A stretch of DNA of 64,000 nucleotides from G025836975 sp040391135 (GCA_040391135.1 JBEBYL010000015.1:1-64000), one strand, 5' to 3'. Positions 8,551-17,768 are shown, counted from the first letter of the stretch. Translations and numbers: made by a program. The notes: generated from the sequence alone by a model not told the origin.

Positions 8551-9981
8551 TCACTTCCCGATGCAAAAACTGGAAAAAATCTCGCCCAGCAGGTCGTCGC
8601 TGGTGAACTGGCCAGTGATGGAGCTTAATTCCGCATGCGCCAAACGCAGTTCCTCGGCGAACAGATCCAGAACACGGTCATTATGGCTGGCGTGCTCGCT
8701 GGCTAGCGCAAGGTGTTCGCCGGCGTTGTTCAGGGCGCTTAAATGGCGTTCCCGTGCGAGCCAAGGAGATTCAGCGCTGGGATTCCAGCCCGCGATCTCC
8801 AGGAGTTTTTGCCGCAGGGTGTCCAAGCCGTCACCGGTTTTCGCGGATATGCCCAGGGCCTGTTCCGGCGGGATGCTGTCGTCTTCGGTGCTGGATATTG
8901 CTTGCAGTTCGTCTGTGTCGGTGGCTTGCGCAAGAAAGGGCGCCTGGCCCGATTTTTCCAGCAGATCGATCTTGTTGAATACCTTCAATACGGGTGTACG
9001 CGCGGGCAGGCGCCGCGTAATGGCGGTGTCGAGTGCATCGTTCCGGGTCCGGGCGTCCTGCAGGTGGATGATGACATTGGCCTTCTCGATTTCAGCCCAG
9101 GTACGGGCAATGCCTATGCTTTCCACCGTATCTTCGGTTTCTCGCAGGCCGGCCGTATCCACGATATGCAGGGGAACGCCTTGTATATGAATTTGCTGGA
9201 TGACCTTGTCGCGGGTGGTGCCGGCAATGGGGGTAACAATGGCGACATCATCGCCGGCCAGGGCGTTGAGCAAACTGGATTTCCCGACATTCGGTTGGCC
9301 GGCCAGCACGACATGCAGACCTTCGCGCAAAATCATGCCTTGCCTGGCTTGCTGCGTTAGCGCGTACAGGTCTTTGCGCAAGCCGTCCAGGGTTTCCCGC
9401 GCCTGGTACTTTTCCAGAAAATCGATTTCTTCTTCGGGAAAGTCCAGGGTGGCTTCGACCAGCATGCGCAGATGCACGATGCGGTCGGCCAGGGCATTGA
9501 CCTGGGCGGAGAAGGCGCCGCTAAGCGATGCCATGGCACTGCGCGCAGCCGCTTCGGATGAGGCATCGATAAGGTCGGCCACCGCCTCGGCCTGGGCCAA
9601 GTCCAGTCGCTCGTTAAGAAACGCCCGATGGGTGAACTCGCCGGGCTCCGCGTGCCGCAGTCCGAATTCTTTGCCTATATCCAGGCAGTGGTCAAGCAGG
9701 CGGCGCAGCACGGCGGGACCTCCGTGGCCCTGAAGCTCGATGACGTCTTCGCCGGTATAAGAGTGCGGGCCCTGGAAAAAAATGGCGATGCCGGCATCGA
9801 TGGCCTGGCCATTCTTGTCTTTGAACGGCAGGTAGTGGGCATGCCTGGGCTTGAGAGGGACGTTGAACATCCGGGTCAAAAAGGCATCCAGCGATCTGCC
9901 GGAAATCCGTACAACGCCTATGCCTCCGCGCCCTGGAGCGGTGGCAATGGCGACAATGGGTTCATGAGAGAGCAGAGGCAT
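8551..9981 (-). CDS. mnmE: tRNA modification GTPase MnmE (TrmE)
   Basis: A 476-residue GTPase acting with MnmG at tRNA wobble uridines. The N-terminal folate-binding domain contains ATAPGRGGIGVVRISG. The G domain has GQPNVGKSSLLNALAG (G1), GTTRD (G2), DTAGLRET (G3) and NKID (G4). The C-terminus ends FCIGK, the conserved C-(I/L/V)-GK motif with the functional cysteine. It is full length, with the origin module B immediately downstream. Confidence 0.97.
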   Translation of the reverse strand: MPLLSHEPIVAIATAPGRGGIGVVRISGRSLDAFLTRMFNVPLKPRHAHYLPFKDKNGQAIDAGIAIFFQGPHSYTGEDVIELQGHGGPAVLRRLLDHCLDIGKEFGLRHAEPGEFTHRAFLNERLDLAQAEAVADLIDASSEAAARSAMASLSGAFSAQVNALADRIVHLRMLVEATLDFPEEEIDFLEKYQARETLDGLRKDLYALTQQARQGMILREGLHVVLAGQPNVGKSSLLNALAGDDVAIVTPIAGTTRDKVIQQIHIQGVPLHIVDTAGLRETEDTVESIGIARTWAEIEKANVIIHLQDARTRNDALDTAITRRLPARTPVLKVFNKIDLLEKSGQAPFLAQATDTDELQAISSTEDDSIPPEQALGISAKTGDGLDTLRQKLLEIAGWNPSAESPWLARERHLSALNNAGEHLALASEHASHNDRVLDLFAEELRLAHAELSSITGQFTSDDLLGEIFSSFCIGK

Positions 9982-10126
9982 GATGGACGATGGGCCGGAG
10001 AAGGAAAAAGCATACTAATATAGGAACTGGATCAGTTTATCTTGAACCTTGACGCATCGTTTCACGCCGACCCTGGTAGAGGCGCGAAAGCCAACAAGAA
10101 ACCATTACAGGAGCACAGAAAGCATC

Positions 10127-10423
10127 ATGCCATATTTGATCGAGACCTTTGATAAGCCGCATACGCAGGCGTTAAGGCAGGCTTTGCGCGACAAGCATCT
10201 GGACTATCTCGAGGAAAACAAGAAGTTGCTGCTGGCTTGCGGCGCCAAGCTGGAGGACGACGGTACGGGCGGCACAGGCAGCGTTTACATCGTGGATGTC
10301 GAGACCCGGGCCGAGGCGCAGGACTTCGTCAACGCCGATCCGTTTGCAATCGGCGGACTCTTCGAGCGCATGGCAATCACCCGCTGGCGCAAAGCCTACC
10401 TGAATGGCGAGTCCTACTTGTAA
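10127..10423 (+). CDS. YciI-like domain protein
   Basis: A 98-residue dimeric alpha/beta-barrel protein of the YciI family, whose members are small proteins of mostly unknown enzymology related to muconolactone isomerase. The conserved core includes LRDKHLDYLEENKKLL and DPFAIGGLFERMAITRW. The start at 10127 (MPYLIETFDK) is the family start; the longer frame has no support. An LysR gene begins 24 nt downstream on the same strand, so the two may be co-transcribed. Confidence 0.85.
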   Translation: MPYLIETFDKPHTQALRQALRDKHLDYLEENKKLLLACGAKLEDDGTGGTGSVYIVDVETRAEAQDFVNADPFAIGGLFERMAITRWRKAYLNGESYL

Positions 10424-10447
10424 TACTTGCCGGGCGGGATGCGGACC

Positions 10448-11353
10448 ATGCCGCAATTGAAGCTGCTGGAAGATTTTATCGCCCTGGCCAGGGCGGGAAG
10501 CTTCTTGCGCGCGGCGGAAGCGCGCCATGTCACGCATCCAGCATTCGGGCGGCGTATTCGCGCACTGGAAAGCTGGGCCGGCGTTTCACTTGTAGATCGA
10601 TCCCAGTTGCCGGTGGTACTGACAGAACAAGGAGAGACGCTGCTCAAGACGGCTTGCCAGGTTGTTGAACAGCTTCAGCGTGTACGCAATCAGATTTCGG
10701 CACAGGGCGGCGAGTCTCAAAACGTTCTACGCGTGGCAGCGGGGCGGAGCCTGGCGCGCACGCTGGTATCGGATTGGGTTGCGCGCTTGCGCAAAGGCCG
10801 CTCCGCGGTGCTTGCGCCGACGACGCTGGTGGATATTTCCACCGGCATGATGGCCGATATGTCGGCCCGCCTCGCGCAAGGCAAGGCGGATTTTCTGTTT
10901 TGCTATGAGCATCCCGCCTGGTCGGTGGAACTCCAGCCCGACAACTATCAGCACATGACCTTGGTAACCGATAAGCTGGTACCGGTTAGCCAGGCGATTG
11001 TACAAGGGAAACCGCGCTATTCCCTGGATGGGCGCGGTTCCCTGCCGCTGATCTCGTATTCCCGGGGGCTGGCGATGGCGCGTATTGCGGGCGATCGAAT
11101 CGAGAACATGCCTTATCCCCTGGTCTCTTCGATGCGTTGCGACTCCCTGGATGCCATGCTCGGGACGGTGTCCAACGGTTTGGGCATAGCCTGGTTGCCC
11201 TGGTCCATGGTTGCCGCCGATTGCAAGCGCGGCAGCCTGATCGTGCTGGGAGGGCGTAGCGAGCAGATTGCCTTTGAAGTACGTTTGTATCGTCCGCGCA
11301 GCCGGCTTTCCGATGTCGCCGAGGCAGTGTGGAAAGCGATGGAAAAAGGATAA
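10448..11353 (+). CDS. LysR-family transcriptional regulator
   Basis: About 301 residues. The N-terminal winged helix is PQLKLLEDFIALARAGSFLRAAEARHVTHPAFGRRIRALE and the C-terminal part is a periplasmic-binding-protein-like effector domain. Three in-frame starts lie close together (10427, 10439, 10448); the last is preferred because the family starts two to four residues before the first helix, but the ribosome site is weak. The next gene downstream encodes a Bug-type binding protein and then an M14 deacylase, its likely targets. Confidence 0.88.
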   Translation: MPQLKLLEDFIALARAGSFLRAAEARHVTHPAFGRRIRALESWAGVSLVDRSQLPVVLTEQGETLLKTACQVVEQLQRVRNQISAQGGESQNVLRVAAGRSLARTLVSDWVARLRKGRSAVLAPTTLVDISTGMMADMSARLAQGKADFLFCYEHPAWSVELQPDNYQHMTLVTDKLVPVSQAIVQGKPRYSLDGRGSLPLISYSRGLAMARIAGDRIENMPYPLVSSMRCDSLDAMLGTVSNGLGIAWLPWSMVAADCKRGSLIVLGGRSEQIAFEVRLYRPRSRLSDVAEAVWKAMEKG

Positions 11354-11498
11354 GCAAGGCAAGAAGAGTCATGCGATTTTTCTATTAAGCACAATCTTGT
11401 GCCGAAATGGCACATGCATGACAAGTGGTGTGGCCAGAATACGGGCAAGAAACCGATCATCGAAAATCGGCTTCATGACAATAAACTGGAGACATACC

Positions 11499-12485
11499 AT
11501 GAAGTATTTATTCAAGCGCCATGCTTTGGCCGTTCTGGCGGCCTCTTCATTCCTTTGGGCGGCAGCGCCGTCGCAGGCAGCCGATTACCCCTCTAAACCC
11601 ATCAGCATCGTTGTAGGCTACCCCGCCGGAGGCAGCGTGGATTTTACGGCGCGGGTATTGGGCGAAGCCTTGTCCGAGCGTCTGGGGCAAAGCGTAGTCA
11701 TTGAAAACATGGGCGGAGCAGGCGGCACCATTGGGGCCAATAGAGTGGCTCGCGCCACGGCCGACGGCTACACGCTGCTTGTCGGCTCCACCAACGAGAT
11801 GGTCATTGCCGGGATGATCAATAGCGCGGTGCGCTATGACGGCCTGAAAGACTTCACCCCTATTGGAATGATCGCGGCCCAGCCTATGATGCTGGCCGCA
11901 TCCAAAGAATCGGGCATCACGAACGCCGCCCAGTATCTGGACAAGCTGAAAAAAGGCCAGCGCGGCGACTATACGTTTGGTTCCTCCGGTGTGGGCACGG
12001 CGCTGCACCTGGCTGGTGAAATGATCAACGAATCGACCCAAACGCATGCCGAGCATGTGCCTTATCGCGGCGTGGCGCCGCTACTGACGGACTTGGTCAG
12101 CGGACAGCTCGATTATGGCATTTTCGTCATGTCTTCCGGCTTGCCTCATGTAAAGTCGGGCAAGGTCGTGGCACTGGGTGTTACCGAGGCCCGGCGCTCT
12201 CCGGCGGCGCCTGACATACCCGCGCTGGCCGAAACTCCCGGATTCGAAAAAGTGGATATCAATGTATGGTTTGGCTTGTACGGCCCGGCCGGCTTGCCCG
12301 ACGGTGTCGTGACTGTGTTGCGCACAGCCCTCGACGAAATCCTGCGGCAAGATAAATTCCGGGAAAAACTGGCTGCCAGCGGTGCCGCCTTGTATAAGCC
12401 CGGCATGAACGCCAGGGACTTCCAGATGGCGGAAACAGAGAAATACGCCCGTCTCGTCCGCATGGCGAAAATCGAACGCCAGTAG
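11499..12485 (+). CDS. Bug-family tripartite tricarboxylate-type substrate-binding protein
   Basis: 328 residues with a Sec signal peptide (MKYLFKRHALAVLAASSFLW, cleavage near PSQA-ADYPS). The family signature YPSKPISIVVGYPAGGSVD and the ligand-loop region GSSGVGTALHLAGEM are present. A ribosome site GGAG precedes the chosen ATG; an upstream frame is not supported. No membrane transporter genes are adjacent, as is common for the expanded Bug family in Alcaligenaceae. The ligand is unknown; the following M14 deacylase suggests an N-acylated amino acid or similar carboxylate. Confidence 0.92.
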   Translation: MKYLFKRHALAVLAASSFLWAAAPSQAADYPSKPISIVVGYPAGGSVDFTARVLGEALSERLGQSVVIENMGGAGGTIGANRVARATADGYTLLVGSTNEMVIAGMINSAVRYDGLKDFTPIGMIAAQPMMLAASKESGITNAAQYLDKLKKGQRGDYTFGSSGVGTALHLAGEMINESTQTHAEHVPYRGVAPLLTDLVSGQLDYGIFVMSSGLPHVKSGKVVALGVTEARRSPAAPDIPALAETPGFEKVDINVWFGLYGPAGLPDGVVTVLRTALDEILRQDKFREKLAASGAALYKPGMNARDFQMAETEKYARLVRMAKIERQ

Positions 12486-12513
12486 CCCGCATCCCGTCCA
12501 TTGAAGGTTGAAA

Positions 12514-13449
12514 ATGAGTTTTGAGCTTCCCTATCCCGACTTGGCGCAAGAGCGCCAAGGCAACACTGGCACCCCGGGCGTCTGGTATTTCGATTCGGGC
12601 GCGCCTGGCCCCACTCTCATGATCACATCGCTGATTCATGGCAATGAACTATGCGGAGCGTGGGCGTTGAAGACCGTGCTTGCCAGTGGGCTGCGGCCTC
12701 AAAGCGGCGCATTGATCCTGGCCTTTTGCAACCTGGACGGCTACGATCGTTTTGACGTCCGGCATCACGACGCAAGCCGGTACGTGGACGAAGATATGAA
12801 TCGCGTCTGGCTGGACGGGCGCCTTGCGGAAGCCGGCAATCATGAACGTCGACGTGCAGCGCAGCTGCTGCCGTGGGTCAGGCGCGCCGATAGCTTGCTG
12901 GACTTGCATTCCATGCATGAGCCCGGCAAGCCTTTACTGCTGACAGGCTTGCTGCCCCGCAATATTGCACTGGCCCGTAAACTGGCAGCGCCCGAATATG
13001 TGATTGCGGATGCGGGACACAAGGATGGCGTACGGCTGCGCGATTATGGGCGTTTCGGCGATCCTCAAGACGATGCCTGCGCTTTGCTGATCGAGTGCGG
13101 CTACCACGGCGACCCGGCTTCCCGGCTGGTGGCGCTTGATATGACGGCGCGCATGCTGCGCGAATCGGAAGTGGTTGCGTCCGATCGGATTCCGCAAGAG
13201 TGGTTCCAGCCCACGCCATCCGCACAGCGCATACTGGAAGTGACGGGAGCGGTGGTTGCGCCGTCCATGGACGTCCGCTTTGCCCAAGATTGGCAAAGCC
13301 TGGAGACTTTGCCCAGAAAGGGCGACCTGATCGGCTGGTTGGATGGCCAGCCGATCAGGTCGCCGTATGACAACTGCACCTTGATCATGCCGTCCCTCAG
13401 GCAACTGCGCCCAGGGGTAACCGTTGTCCGGCTCGCCAAAGAATACTGA
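12514..13449 (+). CDS. Succinylglutamate desuccinylase/aspartoacylase-type M14 zinc hydrolase
   Basis: 311 residues of the AstE/AspA branch of M14 carboxypeptidase-like enzymes, which remove an acyl group from an N-acyl amino acid. The zinc motif HGNE appears near residue 45, DMNRVW near 95 and LDLHSMHEP near 132, with IECGYHGD as the likely catalytic glutamate region. ATG 12514 has a spaced AAGG; a TTG six bases earlier is unlikely. It lies 28 nt after the Bug gene and is probably in its operon. Near its 3' end the coding sequence contains a perfect 18-bp inverted repeat. Confidence 0.85.
   Translation: MSFELPYPDLAQERQGNTGTPGVWYFDSGAPGPTLMITSLIHGNELCGAWALKTVLASGLRPQSGALILAFCNLDGYDRFDVRHHDASRYVDEDMNRVWLDGRLAEAGNHERRRAAQLLPWVRRADSLLDLHSMHEPGKPLLLTGLLPRNIALARKLAAPEYVIADAGHKDGVRLRDYGRFGDPQDDACALLIECGYHGDPASRLVALDMTARMLRESEVVASDRIPQEWFQPTPSAQRILEVTGAVVAPSMDVRFAQDWQSLETLPRKGDLIGWLDGQPIRSPYDNCTLIMPSLRQLRPGVTVVRLAKEY
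13321..13364. repeat. Perfect 18-bp inverted repeat inside the M14 hydrolase gene
   Basis: GGCGACCTGATCGGCTGG at 13321-13338 is exactly repeated as its complement at 13347-13364, with an 8-nt loop. It encodes GDLIGW...QPIRSP in the hydrolase and has no T run, so it is not a standard terminator. Confidence 0.95.
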
Positions 13450-13477
13450 TTTCTTCGGCGGGATCGGTGCGGCGCCT

Positions 13478-14911
13478 TTATCCCAGTGCCTTGATGGCTG
13501 CCTCCACCCCTGCGCCATAGGCGGGGTCAGCCTGGGTGCAATGATGGATGTGGCGCGCCTTCAGATCCTCCGATGCGCCAGCGATGGCGCGGGCGGTATT
13601 ATCGAACAGCGCTTGCTTTTGCTGGTCATTCATCAGGCGGAACAAGTTGCCGGGCTGCGAGAAATAGTCGGTATCCTCGCGATGATTCCAATGGTCCGCC
13701 GCGCCTTCAATGGACAAGGGCGGTTCGCGATAGTCGGGTTGCTCCTGCCATTCTCCTTGGGTGTTAGGCTCGTTTGCGGTAATGCCGCCGTGGTTGCCGT
13801 CGACTCGCATCGCGCCATCGCGGTGATAACTGTGGAAGGGGCATTTCGGCGCATTGACGGGAATCTGGTGATGGTTGACGCCCAGGCGATAGCGCTGCGC
13901 GTCGCCGTAGGAAAACAGCCTGGCCTGTAGCATCCGGTCCGGCGAGAAGCTGATGCCGGGAACCACGTTGGCGGGTGTGAATGCGGCCTGTTCGACTTCG
14001 GCGAAGAAATTATCGGGATTGCGGTTCAATTCCAATGTACCCACTTCGATAAGCGGATAGTCGCCCTTGGGCCACACCTTGGTCAGGTCGAAGGGATTCA
14101 GGTGATAGCTGCCCGCGTCTTTTTCGGGCATGATTTGCACATACATGGTCCAGCGCGGGAAGTCCTTGTTCTCGATAGCCTCGAACAAGTCGCGCTGTGA
14201 GCTTTCGCGGTCCTTGCCGACCAGTTCACACGCCTGGGCGTCGGTCAGGTTCTTGATGCCTTGCTGCGTCTTGAAATGGAACTTGACCCAGAAACGTTCG
14301 TTCTTGGCATTGATGAAGCTGAAGGTATGGCTGCCGAACAGATGCATGTTGCGAAAACCCGCGGGTACACCGCGGTCGCTCATGACGATGGTGACTTGGT
14401 GCAAGGCCTCGGGCAGGCCGGTCCAGAACTCCCAGTTGTTTTGCGCGCTGCGCATGCCTGTTCTGGGATCCCGCTTTACCGCGTGATTCAGGTCGGGAAA
14501 CTTCAAGGGGTCGCGAAAGAAGAATACGGGGGTGTTGTTGCCGACCAGATCCCAGTTGCCTTCTTCGGTATAGAACTTCATGGCGACGCCGCGAATGTCG
14601 CGTTCCGCGTCGGCGGCGCCGCGCTCGCCGGCCACGGTCGAAAACCGGGCGAACATCTGCGTTTGCTTGCCGATTTCGGAAAAGATCTTGGCCCGGGTAT
14701 ATTGGGTAATGTCATGGGTAACGGTCAAGGTGCCGTAAGCACCGGCCCCCTTGGCGTGCATGCGGCGCTCGGGGATGACTTCGCGATCGAAATGCGCCAG
14801 TTTTTCCAGAAGCCAGACGTCTTGAAGCAGGGCGGGGCCGCGCGGTCCCGCTGTCTGTATGTTCTGATTGTCGACGACTGGCGCGCCGGCGGCGGTAGTA
14901 AGTTTTTTCAT
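13478..14911 (-). CDS. katA: Monofunctional haem catalase (small-subunit clade)
   Basis: 477 residues. The distal His lies in TLTVTHDITQYT, the distal Asn in LVGNNTPVFFFRD, and the proximal haem-ligand Tyr in RLFSYGDAQRYRLG. Length and lack of an extra C-terminal domain fit small-subunit catalases, which convert hydrogen peroxide to water and oxygen. The start at 14911 (MKKLTTAAGAPV) is preferred to one 33 nt upstream. It converges with the M14 hydrolase gene. An ATAG-N7-CTAT element about 130 bp upstream suggests OxyR control. Confidence 0.95.
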   Translation of the reverse strand: MKKLTTAAGAPVVDNQNIQTAGPRGPALLQDVWLLEKLAHFDREVIPERRMHAKGAGAYGTLTVTHDITQYTRAKIFSEIGKQTQMFARFSTVAGERGAADAERDIRGVAMKFYTEEGNWDLVGNNTPVFFFRDPLKFPDLNHAVKRDPRTGMRSAQNNWEFWTGLPEALHQVTIVMSDRGVPAGFRNMHLFGSHTFSFINAKNERFWVKFHFKTQQGIKNLTDAQACELVGKDRESSQRDLFEAIENKDFPRWTMYVQIMPEKDAGSYHLNPFDLTKVWPKGDYPLIEVGTLELNRNPDNFFAEVEQAAFTPANVVPGISFSPDRMLQARLFSYGDAQRYRLGVNHHQIPVNAPKCPFHSYHRDGAMRVDGNHGGITANEPNTQGEWQEQPDYREPPLSIEGAADHWNHREDTDYFSQPGNLFRLMNDQQKQALFDNTARAIAGASEDLKARHIHHCTQADPAYGAGVEAAIKALG

Positions 14912-15013
14912 TGGAGCCCCCTTGGAAAAATTAACATGAGCCAAGCATGGCGCGCCCTGGGGCGCTGAATGCTTTGAAGGGAGTCTACCGGCAGACAGGT
15001 GAATAGTAAAATT

Positions 15014-15049
15014 GATCTATTGTTATAGATCAATAGTCAATCGCTATTG
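15014..15049. promoter_or_regulatory. Possible OxyR-type operator upstream of katA
   Basis: CAATAG-N7-CTATTG (15031-15049) contains the ATAG-N7-CTAT unit of OxyR sites. An adjoining GATCTAT/ATAGATC inverted repeat at 15014-15031 may be a second half, though its register is not the canonical one. Confidence 0.45.
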
Positions 15050-15090
15050 TTTAGGTCAAGGTCGCTGTTTTGTCGCCCCTGTCCTTGCTA

Positions 15091-16245
15091 TTAGAGCGCG
15101 GCGGCGTAAATGGCATAGGCGTCTTCTTCCAGAACTTCCCGCGGGTTATTGCCAAGCAAGCGCGTTTGCTTCATGCCTTCCTGAGCCATATGGCGCAAAT
15201 CCGTCTGCTTGATGCCGACTTCGCGTAGTGTGCACTCTATCCCGGTGGACTGGGTGAGGCTTACCAGATGAGCGATGAAGGCATCGGTTTTGGCTTCGTG
15301 GCTGCCGGCGCAATTGGGGACGATAAGCTCGGCGAGCTCGGCGTATAGTGCGGCGGCATTGGGGGCATTGAAGCGCAGTACATGCGGCAGGACCAATGAG
15401 TTGGACAGCCCGTGCGGCACATGGAAAATGCCGCCTATGGGATAGGCCAGGGCATGGACGGCGGCAACGGGAGCATTGGCAAACGCCTGGCCGGCCAGCA
15501 TGGCGCCAAGAAGCATGGCTTCACGCGCGGCAAGGTCTTGTCCGTTGCCGCATGCGCGCAGCAGGTTACCGGATAGTAATTTCAGCGCTTGTACCGCCAA
15601 CATGTCCGATACGGGGTTTTTAAGATGCTTGCTGGTGTAGGCCTCGATGGCGTGGACCATTGCATCTATGCCGGTTGCGGCGGTGGCCCTGACGGGCAGC
15701 CCCAAGGTAAGGCGGGCATCCAGGATGGCCATGTCGGCATACAGTATGGGTGAAACGACACCCGATTTTGTCGTTTCACCGGTCGTAACGATAGACACAG
15801 GAGTAACTTCGGAACCAGTGCCCGCCGTGGTGGGAATCTGCACCAGCGGCAGACGCTTGCCGCGCACATTGCCGATACCGTACATGTCGGTCAACGCCTG
15901 GTCGCCGCCCAGCAATACGGACAGGAGCTTGGCGACATCCATGGACGACCCGCCCCCAAGGCCGACGATGACTTCGGCGCCGGATTCGCGGGCAAGTTTG
16001 GCGGCTTCCAGGACGATGTGCTCGGGGGGGTCGGCAATGACATCATCGATGACATGGGCCTGCCAGCCGGCCGCGCTCAGGCTGGCCAGCGCCTTATCCA
16101 GCAAGCCGCTTTGATGCAGGTAATGGTCGGTTACCAGGCATAGGCGGGTGTGTGGATAATGTTCGCGCAGCAGCGGGCCCAGTTTATCGGTAATGCCGGC
16201 TTCGACCATGATGCACGGAACCGTGCGGAATTCGAATTTCTTCAT
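15091..16245 (-). CDS. Iron-containing alcohol dehydrogenase
   Basis: 384 residues of the group III (iron-dependent) NAD(P) alcohol dehydrogenase family. The nucleotide-binding motif GGGSSMDVAK, the TTAGTGSEVTPVSIV signature and the metal-site histidines in MVHAIEAYTS and HVPHGLSNSLVLPHV are all present. The ATG at 16245 has AGGAGA upstream; a longer frame would add a leader outside the fold. It is transcribed away from a small hypothetical gene, with a 17-bp palindrome in between. The substrate is unknown. Confidence 0.9.
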   Translation of the reverse strand: MKKFEFRTVPCIMVEAGITDKLGPLLREHYPHTRLCLVTDHYLHQSGLLDKALASLSAAGWQAHVIDDVIADPPEHIVLEAAKLARESGAEVIVGLGGGSSMDVAKLLSVLLGGDQALTDMYGIGNVRGKRLPLVQIPTTAGTGSEVTPVSIVTTGETTKSGVVSPILYADMAILDARLTLGLPVRATAATGIDAMVHAIEAYTSKHLKNPVSDMLAVQALKLLSGNLLRACGNGQDLAAREAMLLGAMLAGQAFANAPVAAVHALAYPIGGIFHVPHGLSNSLVLPHVLRFNAPNAAALYAELAELIVPNCAGSHEAKTDAFIAHLVSLTQSTGIECTLREVGIKQTDLRHMAQEGMKQTRLLGNNPREVLEEDAYAIYAAAL

Positions 16246-16379
16246 CCTGCTGTCTCCTGTTTGTCGCGAAGGGCGTCCGCCGAGTTGATATTTGGACATC
16301 ATCATATATCCACCGGGAAATGTCTGTCCCGCCTCTTTCAATGCACGCGGTTTCAAGGCAGGCTATTTTGTTTCATTCT

Positions 16380-16396
16380 GTTATATAATTTATAAC
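16380..16396. promoter_or_regulatory. AT-rich palindrome, possible operator
   Basis: GTTATATAATTTATAAC has perfect 6-bp arms around TAATT and overlaps -10-like sequence upstream of the 16423 gene. It could be an operator or simply promoter sequence. Confidence 0.4.
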
Positions 16397-16422
16397 AATG
16401 CGAACCCCGATAAGGAACAGCA

Positions 16423-16788
16423 GTGGGACAGCACAGCAATGATGCCGAGGACGCGTTATTTAAAGAAGCTGATTCGTCGGGAGCATCCGATGAAGAGCCA
16501 TGGAGCATCGGGCTGCGCCTTCATATGGAAAGGCAGTGCGAGATGTGGGCGGATATAGCCGCCAGGGTCGAGCGCAATGCCCGTGTTCTGGGTACCGCCA
16601 GAATGAGGCTGTATTCTCCCGACGAACGTAAAGCGTTGGCGACGATGATGGCCAACATGAAACAACTTCTGGATAGGGTCAATGGCGACCTGGGCAAGTC
16701 GATTGCGCTTACGCATTCGCGGCTCGATGCGGCCTTACAAGCGTACGATGCGTTTATTGATCATTCCGGCTCCGGGTTGCGGACCTGA
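16423..16788 (+). CDS. Hypothetical helical protein
   Basis: 121 residues from a GTG preceded by AGGA at a good distance. I do not recognise the family. The N-terminus is acidic and probably disordered (NDAEDALFKEADSSGASDEE). The rest looks all-helical, with amphipathic stretches (DERKALATMMANMKQLLDRVNGDLGK). There is no signal peptide or membrane segment. Its 3' end overlaps the convergent membrane-protein gene by 35 bp, and it is divergent from the alcohol dehydrogenase gene. Confidence 0.6.
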   Translation: MGQHSNDAEDALFKEADSSGASDEEPWSIGLRLHMERQCEMWADIAARVERNARVLGTARMRLYSPDERKALATMMANMKQLLDRVNGDLGKSIALTHSRLDAALQAYDAFIDHSGSGLRT

Positions 16789-17326
16789 CCCGGCCCTTCA
16801 GTTGGCCCAGGGCGAACTTCATGGCATATAAAACGACCAGAATCCCCGCCATATCGCCGGCAAGCATCACCAGGGCCTGTTTTCCATCGGTTGCGGGGCC
16901 CCAAAACAGAAACCATAAGTGGTGAAGCAAGGCGTTGACCGTTGCGCAGGCTGCCGCACAGATCAGCAGCCGTGCCGAGGTCAGATTGGACAGCGACGCT
17001 TGTAGAAAGAAAAGCCGGCGGGCCAGCAAATAAATGAGATAGGGACCTCCGGCCGATATGGCCGAGCCGCCCGCTGCCCTGATAAAATCACCGGGAAAAT
17101 AATAATAGACGCAGGCAAGCCAGGATGCGATCAAGATACCCAGTGCACCGGCGCCTCCGAACAGCAGGGTACATAGCAAGCGGACTCCGGCGGGAAGGTA
17201 TATCCAATTGATTCCCCGAATGTATTCCGAGCCTGTGAATGCCAACTCATTCAGAAAAAGCACGAGCAAGTAAATTGCCGTGGTACCGGCGACCATGCAT
17301 GGAAATAGAACGTATTGTTGTTTCAT
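16754..17326 (-). CDS. Integral membrane protein, MASE1-like
   Basis: About 190 residues with five or more hydrophobic segments (for example YVLFPCMVAGTTAIYLLVLF, LLCTLLFGGAGALGILIASW, ALVMLAGDMAGILVVLYAM). The segment GINWIYLPAGVRLLC resembles MASE1-type sensor membrane domains, but no output domain follows, so this is a stand-alone membrane protein. The function is unknown. The ATG at 17326 is preferred over one six codons upstream. It is divergent from a MarR-like regulator. Confidence 0.65.
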   Translation of the reverse strand: MKQQYVLFPCMVAGTTAIYLLVLFLNELAFTGSEYIRGINWIYLPAGVRLLCTLLFGGAGALGILIASWLACVYYYFPGDFIRAAGGSAISAGGPYLIYLLARRLFFLQASLSNLTSARLLICAAACATVNALLHHLWFLFWGPATDGKQALVMLAGDMAGILVVLYAMKFALGQLKGRVRSATRSRNDQ

Positions 17327-17382
17327 GCGGCTCGTATCCGGCACCGGCGGCTATTGCAAAGGTTTACCACAATACTAAGCAC

Positions 17383-17736
17383 ATGAACGAAAATACACGC
17401 CCGGCCGATATCTATTTGCGCTTCCTGAATCTGGCCGAAGCTTTGCGCGGGCTTCCATCGCTGGATCCGCTGGAGGAGCGGATTCTTTCCTTGGTGGCCC
17501 GCAAGGCGCAAGAAGCCAGCCGCCTGTCGGTACGCGACATCATGGCAATAGACAGCCTTGGGTCGCCGGCTACCATTCATGGCCGGCTTAAATCGATGCG
17601 CGAGAAGGGATGGATAGAGCTTGCCGATACAGAGGACGCAAGGCGCAAGCGAGTTGCGCTGACGTCGGCGGCATTGCGTCACTTCGACAAGTTGTCCACA
17701 TGCATGGTCCAGGCGGCAAAAACCCGCATCGAATGA
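17383..17736 (+). CDS. MarR-like winged-helix regulator
   Basis: 117 residues. A winged helix-turn-helix is visible (SVRDIMAIDSLGSPATIHGRLKSMREKGWIELADTEDARRKRVALT), matching MarR-type recognition helix and wing. It is short for MarR, with a single N-terminal dimerisation helix (IYLRFLNLAEALRGL). The ATG at 17383 is the first well-placed start. It is divergent from the MASE1-like gene, a plausible target. A hairpin spans its stop codon. Confidence 0.8.
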   Translation: MNENTRPADIYLRFLNLAEALRGLPSLDPLEERILSLVARKAQEASRLSVRDIMAIDSLGSPATIHGRLKSMREKGWIELADTEDARRKRVALTSAALRHFDKLSTCMVQAAKTRIE

Positions 17737-17744
17737 TGCGGGTT
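17721..17744 (+). terminator. Hairpin spanning the MarR-like stop codon
   Basis: AACCCGCATC/GATGCGGGTT with a 4-nt loop. There is no T run, so termination strength is doubtful. It sits between converging transcripts. Confidence 0.45.
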
Positions 17745-17768
17745 GCATGACATAGGCCTGTTGGCCCG

